Of a stretch of 64,000 nt of DNA, positions 49,505 through 57,656 are shown piece after piece. Position numbers and translations under genes: made by a program. Every line of letters begins with the position of its first letter. The stretch's first letter is position 1. The DNA comes from JBNPEO01 sp050490315 (lineage in GTDB: Bacteria; Actinomycetota; Actinomycetes; Actinomycetales; Micrococcaceae), in NCBI RefSeq assembly GCF_050490315.1, contig NZ_JBNPEO010000008.1, forward strand, positions 72,646 through 136,645, in the 5' to 3' direction. Below the pieces are notes generated by a model that did not search any database, was not told where the DNA came from, and saw only the letters and a list, made by a program, of their open reading frames with translations.

Positions 49505-52108
49505 CTAGGCGTTAGTAACCAACCCCAGCTCGGCCTTGGAAGCCAAAGCAGAATTCTTAGGGAACACCCGGACGGTGTAGCCGAAGGACCCCGAACGGTC
49601 GATCTGCACTGAGCCGCTGAAGAGGTAGCGCCCGTTGCCGAGGTCCTCCGCAACGCCAAGCTCTGCCAAGCTCGCGTCAGTGATGTGGTCCGACTCTTCG
49701 GCCCGGCCGTAAGCCACCTCCACCAAAACATCCTCAGGTGCCAAATCGTGCAACGCCACATAAGCATTGACCGTCAAGGTATCGCCAATCTGAGGCTCGC
49801 CACTGACACCAGCTGAGTCAACGTGTTCCACATGAATCTGAGGCCAAGCTCCCCGAACCTTGGTAGTCCATGCGGCAAGGTCCTTAGCGGAGGCGAACTC
49901 AGAAGCGTTGGCCTTCCGGCCAGAAATCGCAGCCGGCTGGTAGAGCTTCTGAACGTAGTCCTGCACCATTCGGTCAGCTGAAACAGCCGGACCCAAATTG
50001 GCAAGGGTGTGTTTGATCATGGACACCCAATGGGTTGGCACAGCCTCACGCGCGCCGCTCGAAGGACCAGCAGCGCCCGCACCTTCAGCAACCGTAGTTC
50101 CGTAGAATCGCGGTGCCACGTTGCGCTCTAGCAGCTCGTATAAAGCCGAGGCTTCAATGTCGTCGCGTTCCTCCGGGGACGCGCCGTTGTTGGCGGTTGG
50201 AATCGCCCAGCCGTTCTCGCCGTCGTACATTTCATCCCACCAACCGTCCAGAACTGAAAGGTTCAGCGAGCCGTTGATCGCGGCTTTCATCCCGGAGGTG
50301 CCACACGCTTCAAGCGGACGCAGCGGGTTGTTCAGCCACACGTCACAACCTGGGAACAGCGTCCTAGCCATGGCGATGTCATAGTTCGGCAGGAATGCGA
50401 TCCGGTGCCGAACTTCAGGGTCATCCGTGAACCGGACGAGGTCCTGAATCATCTTTTTGCCTGCGTCATCAGCCGGGTGAGACTTACCCGCGATCACCAA
50501 CTGGATGGGATGCTCGGGGTGCAGCAATAGCGCCTTGAGCCGTTCTGGATCCCGCAGCATCAAAGTCAAACGCTTATAGGTAGGAACGCGGCGGGCAAAA
50601 CCAATAGTCAGCACGTCAGGATCCAGCACGGAATCAGTCCACGCCAACTCAGCGTCCGCGGCACCGCGTTTCTTCCACGCTGAACGCAGTCTGCGGCGTA
50701 CGTCCTCCACTAAGGAAACCCGCAACTCGCGCCGCAAAGACCAAAGCTTCTCGTCGCTCACGTTGTAGGCGAGATCCCATCGTCCGTACTCTTCAGCGTC
50801 CGGGCCAAAGTTCTCACGAGCCAATTGACCGATCCGCGGATCAACCCATGTAGGAACGTGGACGCCATTGGTCACCGAGGTGATGGGCACTTCACTGTGA
50901 TCGAATCCGGGCCACAAGCCGGCGAACATTTCACGCGAAACCACACCGTGCAGCTTGGCCACACCATTGGCTCGCTGCGCTAGACGCAAGCCCATAACCG
51001 CCATGTTGAACACGGCAGGGTCGCCGCCCTCGTAGTCTTCACGGCCTAGCTCCAGAACACTGTCCACTGGAACGCTCGGTGCCAGACCGGCGTCGAAAAA
51101 GTGCCGAATCTGTTCTGCGTCAAAACGGTCAATACCAGCAGGGACCGGCGTGTGAGTGGTAAAGACCGTCGAAGCGCGTCCGGCAGCGAGGGCCTCTGCC
51201 CAATTCAGGCCACTAGTAGCCATCAGCTCCTGGATGCGCTCAATGCCGAGAAAACCTGCGTGGCCTTCGTTGGTGTGGAACACCTCCGGGGCGGGTGTGC
51301 CGGTGAGACGCTGGTAGACGCGCAGCGCCTTCACTCCGCCCATCCCCAACAGCAATTCTTGCTGGAGGCGGTGGTCACCACCACCGCCATAGAGCCTGTC
51401 GGTGATGCCGCGAGCGGCGTCGTCGTTCCCTGGGACGTTGCTGTCCAGGAGCAACAAGGGAACGCGGCCCACATCAGCGCGCCAAATGTGCGCCAAAAGC
51501 TGGCGGCCGTTAGGCAGCGGCAGCGAAATTTGGACGGCAGAACCGTCCTCTTCACGCAGCAAGGTCAAGGGCAAGTTATCCGGGTCCAAGATGGGATACG
51601 TTTCCTGCTGCCAAGCGTCACGCGAAAGCGACTGCTTGAAATAGCCAGCTTGGTACAACAGGCCAACACCCACCAAGGGCACACCTAAATCCGAAGCAGA
51701 CTTCAAGTGGTCGCCAGCCAAAATGCCGAGCCCACCGGAGTACTGGGGGAGGACTTCGGTGATACCAAATTCGGGGGAGAAGTACGCGATGCACGCCGGG
51801 GCTTCGGCACCGAGGCTTTGGTACCAGCGAGGCTCTTGGAGGTACTTGTCCAAGTTTGCGGCAGCCGCTTGCACTTTTTTGACCACGGCGGGATCGGCGG
51901 CGAGGCCTTGCAACTCTTCACGCGAAATGAGACCTAAAAGGCTCAACGGATCGTGCCGGCTCTCTTCCCACAACTCCGGGTTCAGGGCAGCGAACAACTC
52001 CCGGGTGGGTAAGTGCCAAGACCACCGGAGGTTCTTGGCCAAACGAGCCAGTGGTGCGATCGGCTCAGGGAGAACGGTACGGACAGTAAATCTTCTGATT
52101 GCCTTCAC
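49505..52108 (-). CDS. glgP: Alpha-glucan phosphorylase
   Basis: An 867-residue phosphorylase of the bacterial alpha-glucan phosphorylase type, releasing glucose 1-phosphate from glucan ends. The N-terminal DUF3417-type segment is present (LARLAKNLRWSWHLPTRELF). The glucan site includes YFSPEFGITEVLPQYSGGLG, and the PLP lysine region is ACGTSGMKAAINGSLNLSVL. GTG 52108 is chosen since TAGTGT ends seven bases before it; the frame continues to 52180 into the divergent promoter. In GlgE-containing bacteria GlgP is thought also to trim glucan for maltose 1-phosphate formation. It diverges from glgE. Confidence 0.95.
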   Translation of the reverse strand: MKAIRRFTVRTVLPEPIAPLARLAKNLRWSWHLPTRELFAALNPELWEESRHDPLSLLGLISREELQGLAADPAVVKKVQAAAANLDKYLQEPRWYQSLGAEAPACIAYFSPEFGITEVLPQYSGGLGILAGDHLKSASDLGVPLVGVGLLYQAGYFKQSLSRDAWQQETYPILDPDNLPLTLLREEDGSAVQISLPLPNGRQLLAHIWRADVGRVPLLLLDSNVPGNDDAARGITDRLYGGGGDHRLQQELLLGMGGVKALRVYQRLTGTPAPEVFHTNEGHAGFLGIERIQELMATSGLNWAEALAAGRASTVFTTHTPVPAGIDRFDAEQIRHFFDAGLAPSVPVDSVLELGREDYEGGDPAVFNMAVMGLRLAQRANGVAKLHGVVSREMFAGLWPGFDHSEVPITSVTNGVHVPTWVDPRIGQLARENFGPDAEEYGRWDLAYNVSDEKLWSLRRELRVSLVEDVRRRLRSAWKKRGAADAELAWTDSVLDPDVLTIGFARRVPTYKRLTLMLRDPERLKALLLHPEHPIQLVIAGKSHPADDAGKKMIQDLVRFTDDPEVRHRIAFLPNYDIAMARTLFPGCDVWLNNPLRPLEACGTSGMKAAINGSLNLSVLDGWWDEMYDGENGWAIPTANNGASPEERDDIEASALYELLERNVAPRFYGTTVAEGAGAAGPSSGAREAVPTHWVSMIKHTLANLGPAVSADRMVQDYVQKLYQPAAISGRKANASEFASAKDLAAWTTKVRGAWPQIHVEHVDSAGVSGEPQIGDTLTVNAYVALHDLAPEDVLVEVAYGRAEESDHITDASLAELGVAEDLGNGRYLFSGSVQIDRSGSFGYTVRVFPKNSALASKAELGLVTNA

Positions 52109-52115
52109 CTGCGCC

Positions 52116-52160
52116 ACACTAACGGACAGCGGTGAGCAGTGGAACAGAATTGTGTATCTT
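52116..52160. promoter_or_regulatory. Divergent glgP/glgE promoter region
   Basis: Minus-strand TAGTGT (52116-52121) precedes the glgP GTG by seven bases, and plus-strand TATCTT (52155-52160) precedes the glgE ATG by eight bases. The two -10 boxes lie only 33 bases apart, so the -35 regions overlap and the promoters must compete or be co-regulated. Confidence 0.5.
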
Positions 52161-52168
52161 TTGGGTAA

Positions 52169-54346
52169 ATGACGCGGCACGCAGATTTCACTACGCCAGA
52201 AGCTTCGCCAAATGAGGAAATTCTCGCTAACGTCGAGTCTGTGACTGCCGTCAAGCGCACTGCCGCTGCTCCCAAGTCCTCAACCGCCGCTGCCGCCGCC
52301 CGGAAGAAGCGGGCTGCGCCTCCTGATGGGTTGAAATTCGGTCGTTTCCCCATCACCGCTGTGCAACCCGTAGTGGAGCACGGCACCTTCCCGGCCAAGG
52401 CCACAGTGGGCGAAGACATAGTGGTGGGTGCCACGGTGTTCCGCGAAGGCCATGACCAGCTAGGCGTCACTGCTGTTCTCTTTGACCCTCGCGGCAAAGA
52501 GAAGTCCCGGGTCCGGATGCACACACCGCGCGGACCGCGTGGAATGGGAACGGACCGTTACGAAGCCTTAGTCACTCCCACAGCCACTGGCGAATGGACC
52601 TTTGCCATCGAAGCGTGGCATGACCAGTACGGAACTTGGCACCACAACGCTGAAGTCAAAATTGCCGCGGGGATCGACGTTGAGTTGATGCTCGCCGAGG
52701 GTGCGCAGCTTTTGGCTCGAGCAGCCGACGACGCCGCTCGTCCCGCCGCAGACCGGCGCACCCTACGCTCAGCTGCCACAGCGCTCGCGGATGCGCGGCT
52801 AAACGTCGAGGACCGGCTGGCCGCTGGCTTTTCTGCCAAGGTCCGGGACGCCGTGGACCGCTCACCCATCCGAGAACTGGTGACGGTTTCTGAACAGTTC
52901 CCGCTTCGGGTGGAGCGTGCGGCTGCAGGACGCGGCGCGTGGTACGAATTTTTCCCCCGTTCTGAGGGTGCTGTGCGGGACCCCGAAACGGGCATTTGGA
53001 CTTCTGGAAACTTCAAAACCGCGGCATTGCGTCTCGACGCTGTGGCGGAGATGGGTTTTGATGTCCTCTACATGCCGCCGATCCACCCCATTGGTGTCCA
53101 GCACCGCAAAGGTCCCAACAACACTCTGGTAGCGGGTCCGCACGATCCCGGCTCACCCTGGGCGATTGGCAGTGCCGACGGTGGCCATGATTCCATCCAT
53201 CCAGAACTGGGCACCTTTGAAGACTTTGACGCTTTTGTAGCACGGGCGAGCCAATTAGGCCTCGAGGTAGCTCTGGACCTCGCATTGCAGGCTGCGCCGG
53301 ATCACCCCTGGGTGGCTTCTAACCCGGAATGGTTCACCACACGCGTGGACGGCAGCATTGCGTACGCGGAAAACCCGCCCAAAAAGTACCAAGACATCTA
53401 CCCGCTGAACTTTGATAATGATCCGGCCGGCTTGTCCCAAGAAATTCTGCGGGTGGTTCTGTTGTGGATCTCCCATGGTGTCAAGATTTTCCGGGTGGAT
53501 AATCCGCACACCAAACCCGTGTGGTTCTGGGAGTGGCTGATCGGCAAGGTCAACGCCAAATACCCTGAAGTTGTTTTCTTGGCTGAGGCCTTTACCCGCC
53601 CGGCCATGATGCATGCCTTGGGCAGAGCCGGATTCCAGCAGTCCTACACATACTTCACGTGGCGCAATACCAAGGCTGAACTCGAGGATTACTTCAACGA
53701 AGTCTCGCATGAGTCCCCGGCGTACTTCCGCCCCAACTTCTTTGTGAACACCCCGGACATCCTCACCGAGTACTTGCAATACGGTGGACCCGCCGCGTTC
53801 AAAATTCGTGCGGTTCTAGCCTCTATGGCCAGCCCTTTGTGGGGGATGTATGCAGGCTTCGAATTGTTTGAGCACGTGGCCCGTCCCGGCGCGGAAGAAT
53901 ACATCGATAACGAGAAATTTGAGTTCAAGGATCGCCAATGGGATTCCCCGCAAACCAAAGCCCGTTCTTTGGCGCCATTTATTGGCCGGTTGAACCAAAT
54001 TCGCCGAGCTCACCCTGCCCTGGGTGACTTGCAGAATCTGACCGTCCACACCACCACCGATGATGCAACAGTTGCCTTCTCCAAGCACAAAGTCCTGCCC
54101 GATGGCAGCAAGGACACCGTGATTGTGGTGGTCAACGTTGATTCACACGGAACGCGTGAGGCCACTGTCCACCTAGACCTCGCAGCACTGGAACTGGACG
54201 CTCAAGACCTCTCCGAATCCGGTACCTTCCGGGTGGATGATTTGATCAGCGGAGAGAGCTGGCAGTGGGGCAACAGCAACTACGTGCGGTTGGATCCGCA
54301 TCAAGAACCGGCACACATTCTGCACATTCGGAGGATAAATTCGTGA
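52169..54346 (+). CDS. glgE: Alpha-1,4-glucan:maltose-1-phosphate maltosyltransferase
   Basis: A 725-residue GH13_3 enzyme that transfers maltosyl units from maltose 1-phosphate to linear alpha-glucan. The first 55 residues are low-complexity (KRTAAAPKSSTAAAAARKKR). The core has FDVLYMPPIHPIG, the nucleophile Asp in HGVKIFRVDNPHTKP and the acid Glu in VVFLAEAFTRP, with the GlgE-specific QSYTYFTWRNTKAEL. The ATG is preceded by TATCTT eight bases upstream and lacks a ribosome site. The stop overlaps the treS start (GTGA). Confidence 0.97.
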   Translation: MTRHADFTTPEASPNEEILANVESVTAVKRTAAAPKSSTAAAAARKKRAAPPDGLKFGRFPITAVQPVVEHGTFPAKATVGEDIVVGATVFREGHDQLGVTAVLFDPRGKEKSRVRMHTPRGPRGMGTDRYEALVTPTATGEWTFAIEAWHDQYGTWHHNAEVKIAAGIDVELMLAEGAQLLARAADDAARPAADRRTLRSAATALADARLNVEDRLAAGFSAKVRDAVDRSPIRELVTVSEQFPLRVERAAAGRGAWYEFFPRSEGAVRDPETGIWTSGNFKTAALRLDAVAEMGFDVLYMPPIHPIGVQHRKGPNNTLVAGPHDPGSPWAIGSADGGHDSIHPELGTFEDFDAFVARASQLGLEVALDLALQAAPDHPWVASNPEWFTTRVDGSIAYAENPPKKYQDIYPLNFDNDPAGLSQEILRVVLLWISHGVKIFRVDNPHTKPVWFWEWLIGKVNAKYPEVVFLAEAFTRPAMMHALGRAGFQQSYTYFTWRNTKAELEDYFNEVSHESPAYFRPNFFVNTPDILTEYLQYGGPAAFKIRAVLASMASPLWGMYAGFELFEHVARPGAEEYIDNEKFEFKDRQWDSPQTKARSLAPFIGRLNQIRRAHPALGDLQNLTVHTTTDDATVAFSKHKVLPDGSKDTVIVVVNVDSHGTREATVHLDLAALELDAQDLSESGTFRVDDLISGESWQWGNSNYVRLDPHQEPAHILHIRRINS

Positions 54347-56139
54347 GCTTTGGAATTCCTAGCCCTAGCCACCACTACACGCCAAAAAACACCTTTGAGC
54401 TCAATGCGCCAGGGCTAGCGCATGATCCGCATTGGTACCGCAAGGCAGTGTTCTATGAAGTCCTGGTGCGTGCTTTCGCTGATGCTAATGGTGACGGCTC
54501 GGGAGATTTCACAGGCCTGATTGAGCGCCTGGACTACTTGCAGTGGCTTGGTGTGGACTGCTTGTGGCTACCGCCGTTCTTCCAATCTCCGCTGCGTGAC
54601 GGTGGTTATGACATTTCGGACTACCAGGCAGTGTTGGACGAGTTCGGCACCATCAGTGATTTCAAGCGCTTGGTGGCCGAGGCACACGCCCGTGGCGTCC
54701 GAGTGATCATTGACTTGCCGTTGAACCACACCTCTGACCAGCACCCTTGGTTCCAAGAGTCCCGCAAAGATCCGGAAGGGCCGTACGGCGACTTTTACGT
54801 GTGGAGTGACACTGACGAGAAGTACCAGGATGCCCGCATCATTTTTGTGGACACTGAAGAGTCCAACTGGACCTTTGACCCGGTGCGCCGGCAGTACTTC
54901 TGGCACCGCTTCTTTAGCCACCAGCCGGACCTGAACTTTGAAAACCCCAAAGTGGTTGATGCGCTTTTTGATGTGGTGAAGTTCTGGCTGGACCAAGGCA
55001 TCGACGGCTTCCGTGCAGATGCTATCCCGTACCTTTTTGAAGAAGACGGCACTAACTGCGAAAACCTGCCCAAAACTCACGAATTCTTGCGGAACCTACG
55101 CAAGATGGTGGACGAGAATTACCCTGGCCGAGTCATTATTGCTGAGGCCAACCAGCCGCCCAACGAAGTGGTTGAGTACTTTGGCACCGAGGAAGAACCG
55201 GAGTGCCACATGGCGTTCCACTTCCCGATCATGCCCAAGCTGTACTACGCGCTCCGCGATCAAAAAGCAGCGCCGATCATCGAATCCTTGCAGGACACCC
55301 CGCCCATCCCTGAAGGGGCCCAGTGGGGTACTTTCTTGCGCAACCATGATGAGCTGACCTTGGAAATGGTCACGCAGGATGAGCGCGCCGCCATGCTCGG
55401 TTGGTATGCGCCGGATCCTCGGATGCGAGCCAACGTTGGAATTCGCCGCAGGCTTGCCCCCTTGTTGGATAACTCCCGTGCCGAGATCGAGCTGATCAAC
55501 GCCATGCTCTTGAGCCTGCCAGGCAGTCCTTTCCTGTACTACGGGGATGAGATTGGTATGGGAGACAACATTTGGCTCGAAGACCGCGATGCTGTCCGCA
55601 CCCCAATGCAATGGACCCCGGACCGCAATGCCGGATTCTCCACGGCAGACCCGGGCAAGTTGTACCTGCCGGTGGTTCAGTCCTTGGTTTACAACTACGG
55701 TATGGCCAACGTTGAGGCGGAAGCTGCTCATTCGGGTTCACTCTTGCGCTGGACTCGGCAGATTCTGAGTGTGCGCAAAAATCACCCGGCCTTTGGCCTT
55801 GGTGGGTTCCAGCACGTTGAGGCAGACCACGAAGTAGTGCTCGCATATTTGCGCGAACTTCCGGAAGGAAATTCCGCAGGCGAGGAACCCGAAGCAATCC
55901 TGTGTGTCTTCAACCTGTCCCAGCACCCGGTGGCTGCCACAGTGCGCGTTCCGCAGTATGCCGGCCGCGGACTTCGCGACGTTTTTGGTGGCCAAGTTTT
56001 CCCATCCTTGGGCGAAGACGGCTCCCTGACGTTGACTTTGGGTAGCCACGACTTCTACTGGTTGCGGGTGCGCTCCTCAGCCACCAACACCCCGTCGCCG
56101 TACACCCAAGCACTTCCGGTTGTGAGCCTCACGGACTGA
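54343..56139 (+). CDS. treS: Trehalose synthase (maltose alpha-D-glucosyltransferase)
   Basis: A 598-residue GH13_16 enzyme isomerising trehalose and maltose. Conserved regions are VFYEVLVRAFADANGDGSGD, IIDLPLNHTSDQHPW, the nucleophile in GIDGFRADAIPYL, the acid in VIIAEANQPP, and WGTFLRNHDELTLEM. The start is GTG 54343, overlapping the glgE TGA by three bases, with GGAGG about seven bases upstream; a longer frame from 54265 runs inside glgE and is rejected. It lacks the maltokinase extension found in TreS-Mak fusions, since maltokinase is the next gene. Confidence 0.97.
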   Translation: MSFGIPSPSHHYTPKNTFELNAPGLAHDPHWYRKAVFYEVLVRAFADANGDGSGDFTGLIERLDYLQWLGVDCLWLPPFFQSPLRDGGYDISDYQAVLDEFGTISDFKRLVAEAHARGVRVIIDLPLNHTSDQHPWFQESRKDPEGPYGDFYVWSDTDEKYQDARIIFVDTEESNWTFDPVRRQYFWHRFFSHQPDLNFENPKVVDALFDVVKFWLDQGIDGFRADAIPYLFEEDGTNCENLPKTHEFLRNLRKMVDENYPGRVIIAEANQPPNEVVEYFGTEEEPECHMAFHFPIMPKLYYALRDQKAAPIIESLQDTPPIPEGAQWGTFLRNHDELTLEMVTQDERAAMLGWYAPDPRMRANVGIRRRLAPLLDNSRAEIELINAMLLSLPGSPFLYYGDEIGMGDNIWLEDRDAVRTPMQWTPDRNAGFSTADPGKLYLPVVQSLVYNYGMANVEAEAAHSGSLLRWTRQILSVRKNHPAFGLGGFQHVEADHEVVLAYLRELPEGNSAGEEPEAILCVFNLSQHPVAATVRVPQYAGRGLRDVFGGQVFPSLGEDGSLTLTLGSHDFYWLRVRSSATNTPSPYTQALPVVSLTD

Positions 56140-56140
56140 T

Positions 56141-57652
56141 ATGACCCCTACACCGTGGTGCCCAACGTTGAGCCCAGACGAAGCGGATCGTTTGCTTGAT
56201 CTTCTGCGCTCTTGGTTGCCTAAACAGCGTTGGTGCCCCGTCAATTCGGCTGATTTTCAGCTCTCTGGTCTTCAGAGTTACAGCCTTCCGGCCTCAGTTG
56301 CTGATGCGTCAACCCACCTTGTTGTGGGAGTGCTAAAGCTGGAATTTACGACGGCGGAAGCTGGCCCGCGCGCAGTCGTTTTGCAAGTGCCGCTTTCCTT
56401 CCGCACCACTGTGTTGGAGGCGAAAGAGTTGTTGCTTGTGGGCCAGATGGACGTGGCGGGCGAGTCGGTCTTTGTTTATGACGGTTTGGCGGACCCGGCC
56501 TTTGTGGGTGCGTACCTCGACCTGGTCCGCGAGAGGGGAAGCACGGGATCGGCCGAGGGTCTTGGTCCGTTGGCGGGACACCGGATTCCGGGGGCGGAAG
56601 AGAACGAAAGCCTACGAATCCCACACGCCACTGGCACCGTTCGAATCCTCAGCGCTGAACAATCCAACACCTCGGTGATTATTAACGATGGTGTCAGTGC
56701 CGCAATCATCAAGACTTTCCGAGTTCTGGCAGAGGGCAATAACCCCGAGGTAGAAATTGGTGCGGCGCTCACTGGTGCCGGGGTCAGCGAAGTTCCGGCG
56801 ACGCTGGGCTGGATCCGCGGCACCTGGCCACGCATCGATGCAGCCGACCAGCCAGTCTCCGTAAATGATTCGGCGCTTGAGCCGGGCGCTCGAGGTGAGT
56901 TCGCCGTCGTACATGAATTTTTGGCGGGCGGTCTGGACGCATGGGCCCTGACTGTTGCTGCGGCAGCTGCGGGCGATCCTTTTATTGCTGAGGCAGAGGC
57001 GCTCGGTGCTGCGACTGCGGAGGTTCACAAACGGTTGGCGCAGTCTTTGCCCGTTGCAGAGCAGGGCGTTGACGTTCTGGGACCTTTGGCCGAACGGGTC
57101 CGCGCCTCATGGTTGGAGGCCGCCGGAGTCGTAGGACCGTACGGGCCAGAAGTGGAGGCCGTGCTCGAGTCACTCAAGGGTGTTGATGAGCAGGCTCAAC
57201 GCATCCACGGTGATTTGCACCTGGGCCAGATCCTGCAATTGCCGGCCGATCCGCTCGCGGGGAAGGCGCAACGTTGGGCCATCCTTGATTTTGAGGGTGA
57301 ACCGATGCGTCCGGTTTCCCAGCGTTCAACCCCGGACTTGCGACTACGCGACGTTGTGGGAATGCTTCGATCCTTCGACTACGCGGCGGGGGCCGCTGAG
57401 CGGGAAAATCCGGCGGTTCAAGTCCCGGAAACGTGGGTGACGAACTGCACCGACGCTTTCATGTCCGGTTATGGGTCCGTCATTGAAGGCACGATTGATC
57501 CACGCTCGCCGGTGTTTGTGGCATTGTGGCTGGATAAGGCCTTGTATGAGGTCGTATACGAACTTCGGAACCGTCCGGGGTGGCTGGGAATCCCGGTAGA
57601 TGCAGTACGCCGGGCACTTGCACCATCACAAGGCAGCGGCAGTGAAAGGTAG
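56141..57652 (+). CDS. mak: Maltokinase
   Basis: A 503-residue kinase that makes maltose 1-phosphate from maltose and ATP, feeding GlgE. It has the bacterial aminoglycoside-phosphotransferase-like fold: an N-terminal lid with WLPKQRWCPVNS, the catalytic loop RIHGDLHLGQILQL (Asp near residue 354) and the metal-binding WAILDFEGEP. It starts one base after the treS stop, so the pair is coupled. glgB follows after four bases. Also known as pep2. Confidence 0.94.
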   Translation: MTPTPWCPTLSPDEADRLLDLLRSWLPKQRWCPVNSADFQLSGLQSYSLPASVADASTHLVVGVLKLEFTTAEAGPRAVVLQVPLSFRTTVLEAKELLLVGQMDVAGESVFVYDGLADPAFVGAYLDLVRERGSTGSAEGLGPLAGHRIPGAEENESLRIPHATGTVRILSAEQSNTSVIINDGVSAAIIKTFRVLAEGNNPEVEIGAALTGAGVSEVPATLGWIRGTWPRIDAADQPVSVNDSALEPGARGEFAVVHEFLAGGLDAWALTVAAAAAGDPFIAEAEALGAATAEVHKRLAQSLPVAEQGVDVLGPLAERVRASWLEAAGVVGPYGPEVEAVLESLKGVDEQAQRIHGDLHLGQILQLPADPLAGKAQRWAILDFEGEPMRPVSQRSTPDLRLRDVVGMLRSFDYAAGAAERENPAVQVPETWVTNCTDAFMSGYGSVIEGTIDPRSPVFVALWLDKALYEVVYELRNRPGWLGIPVDAVRRALAPSQGSGSER

Positions 57653-57656
57653 TGAG

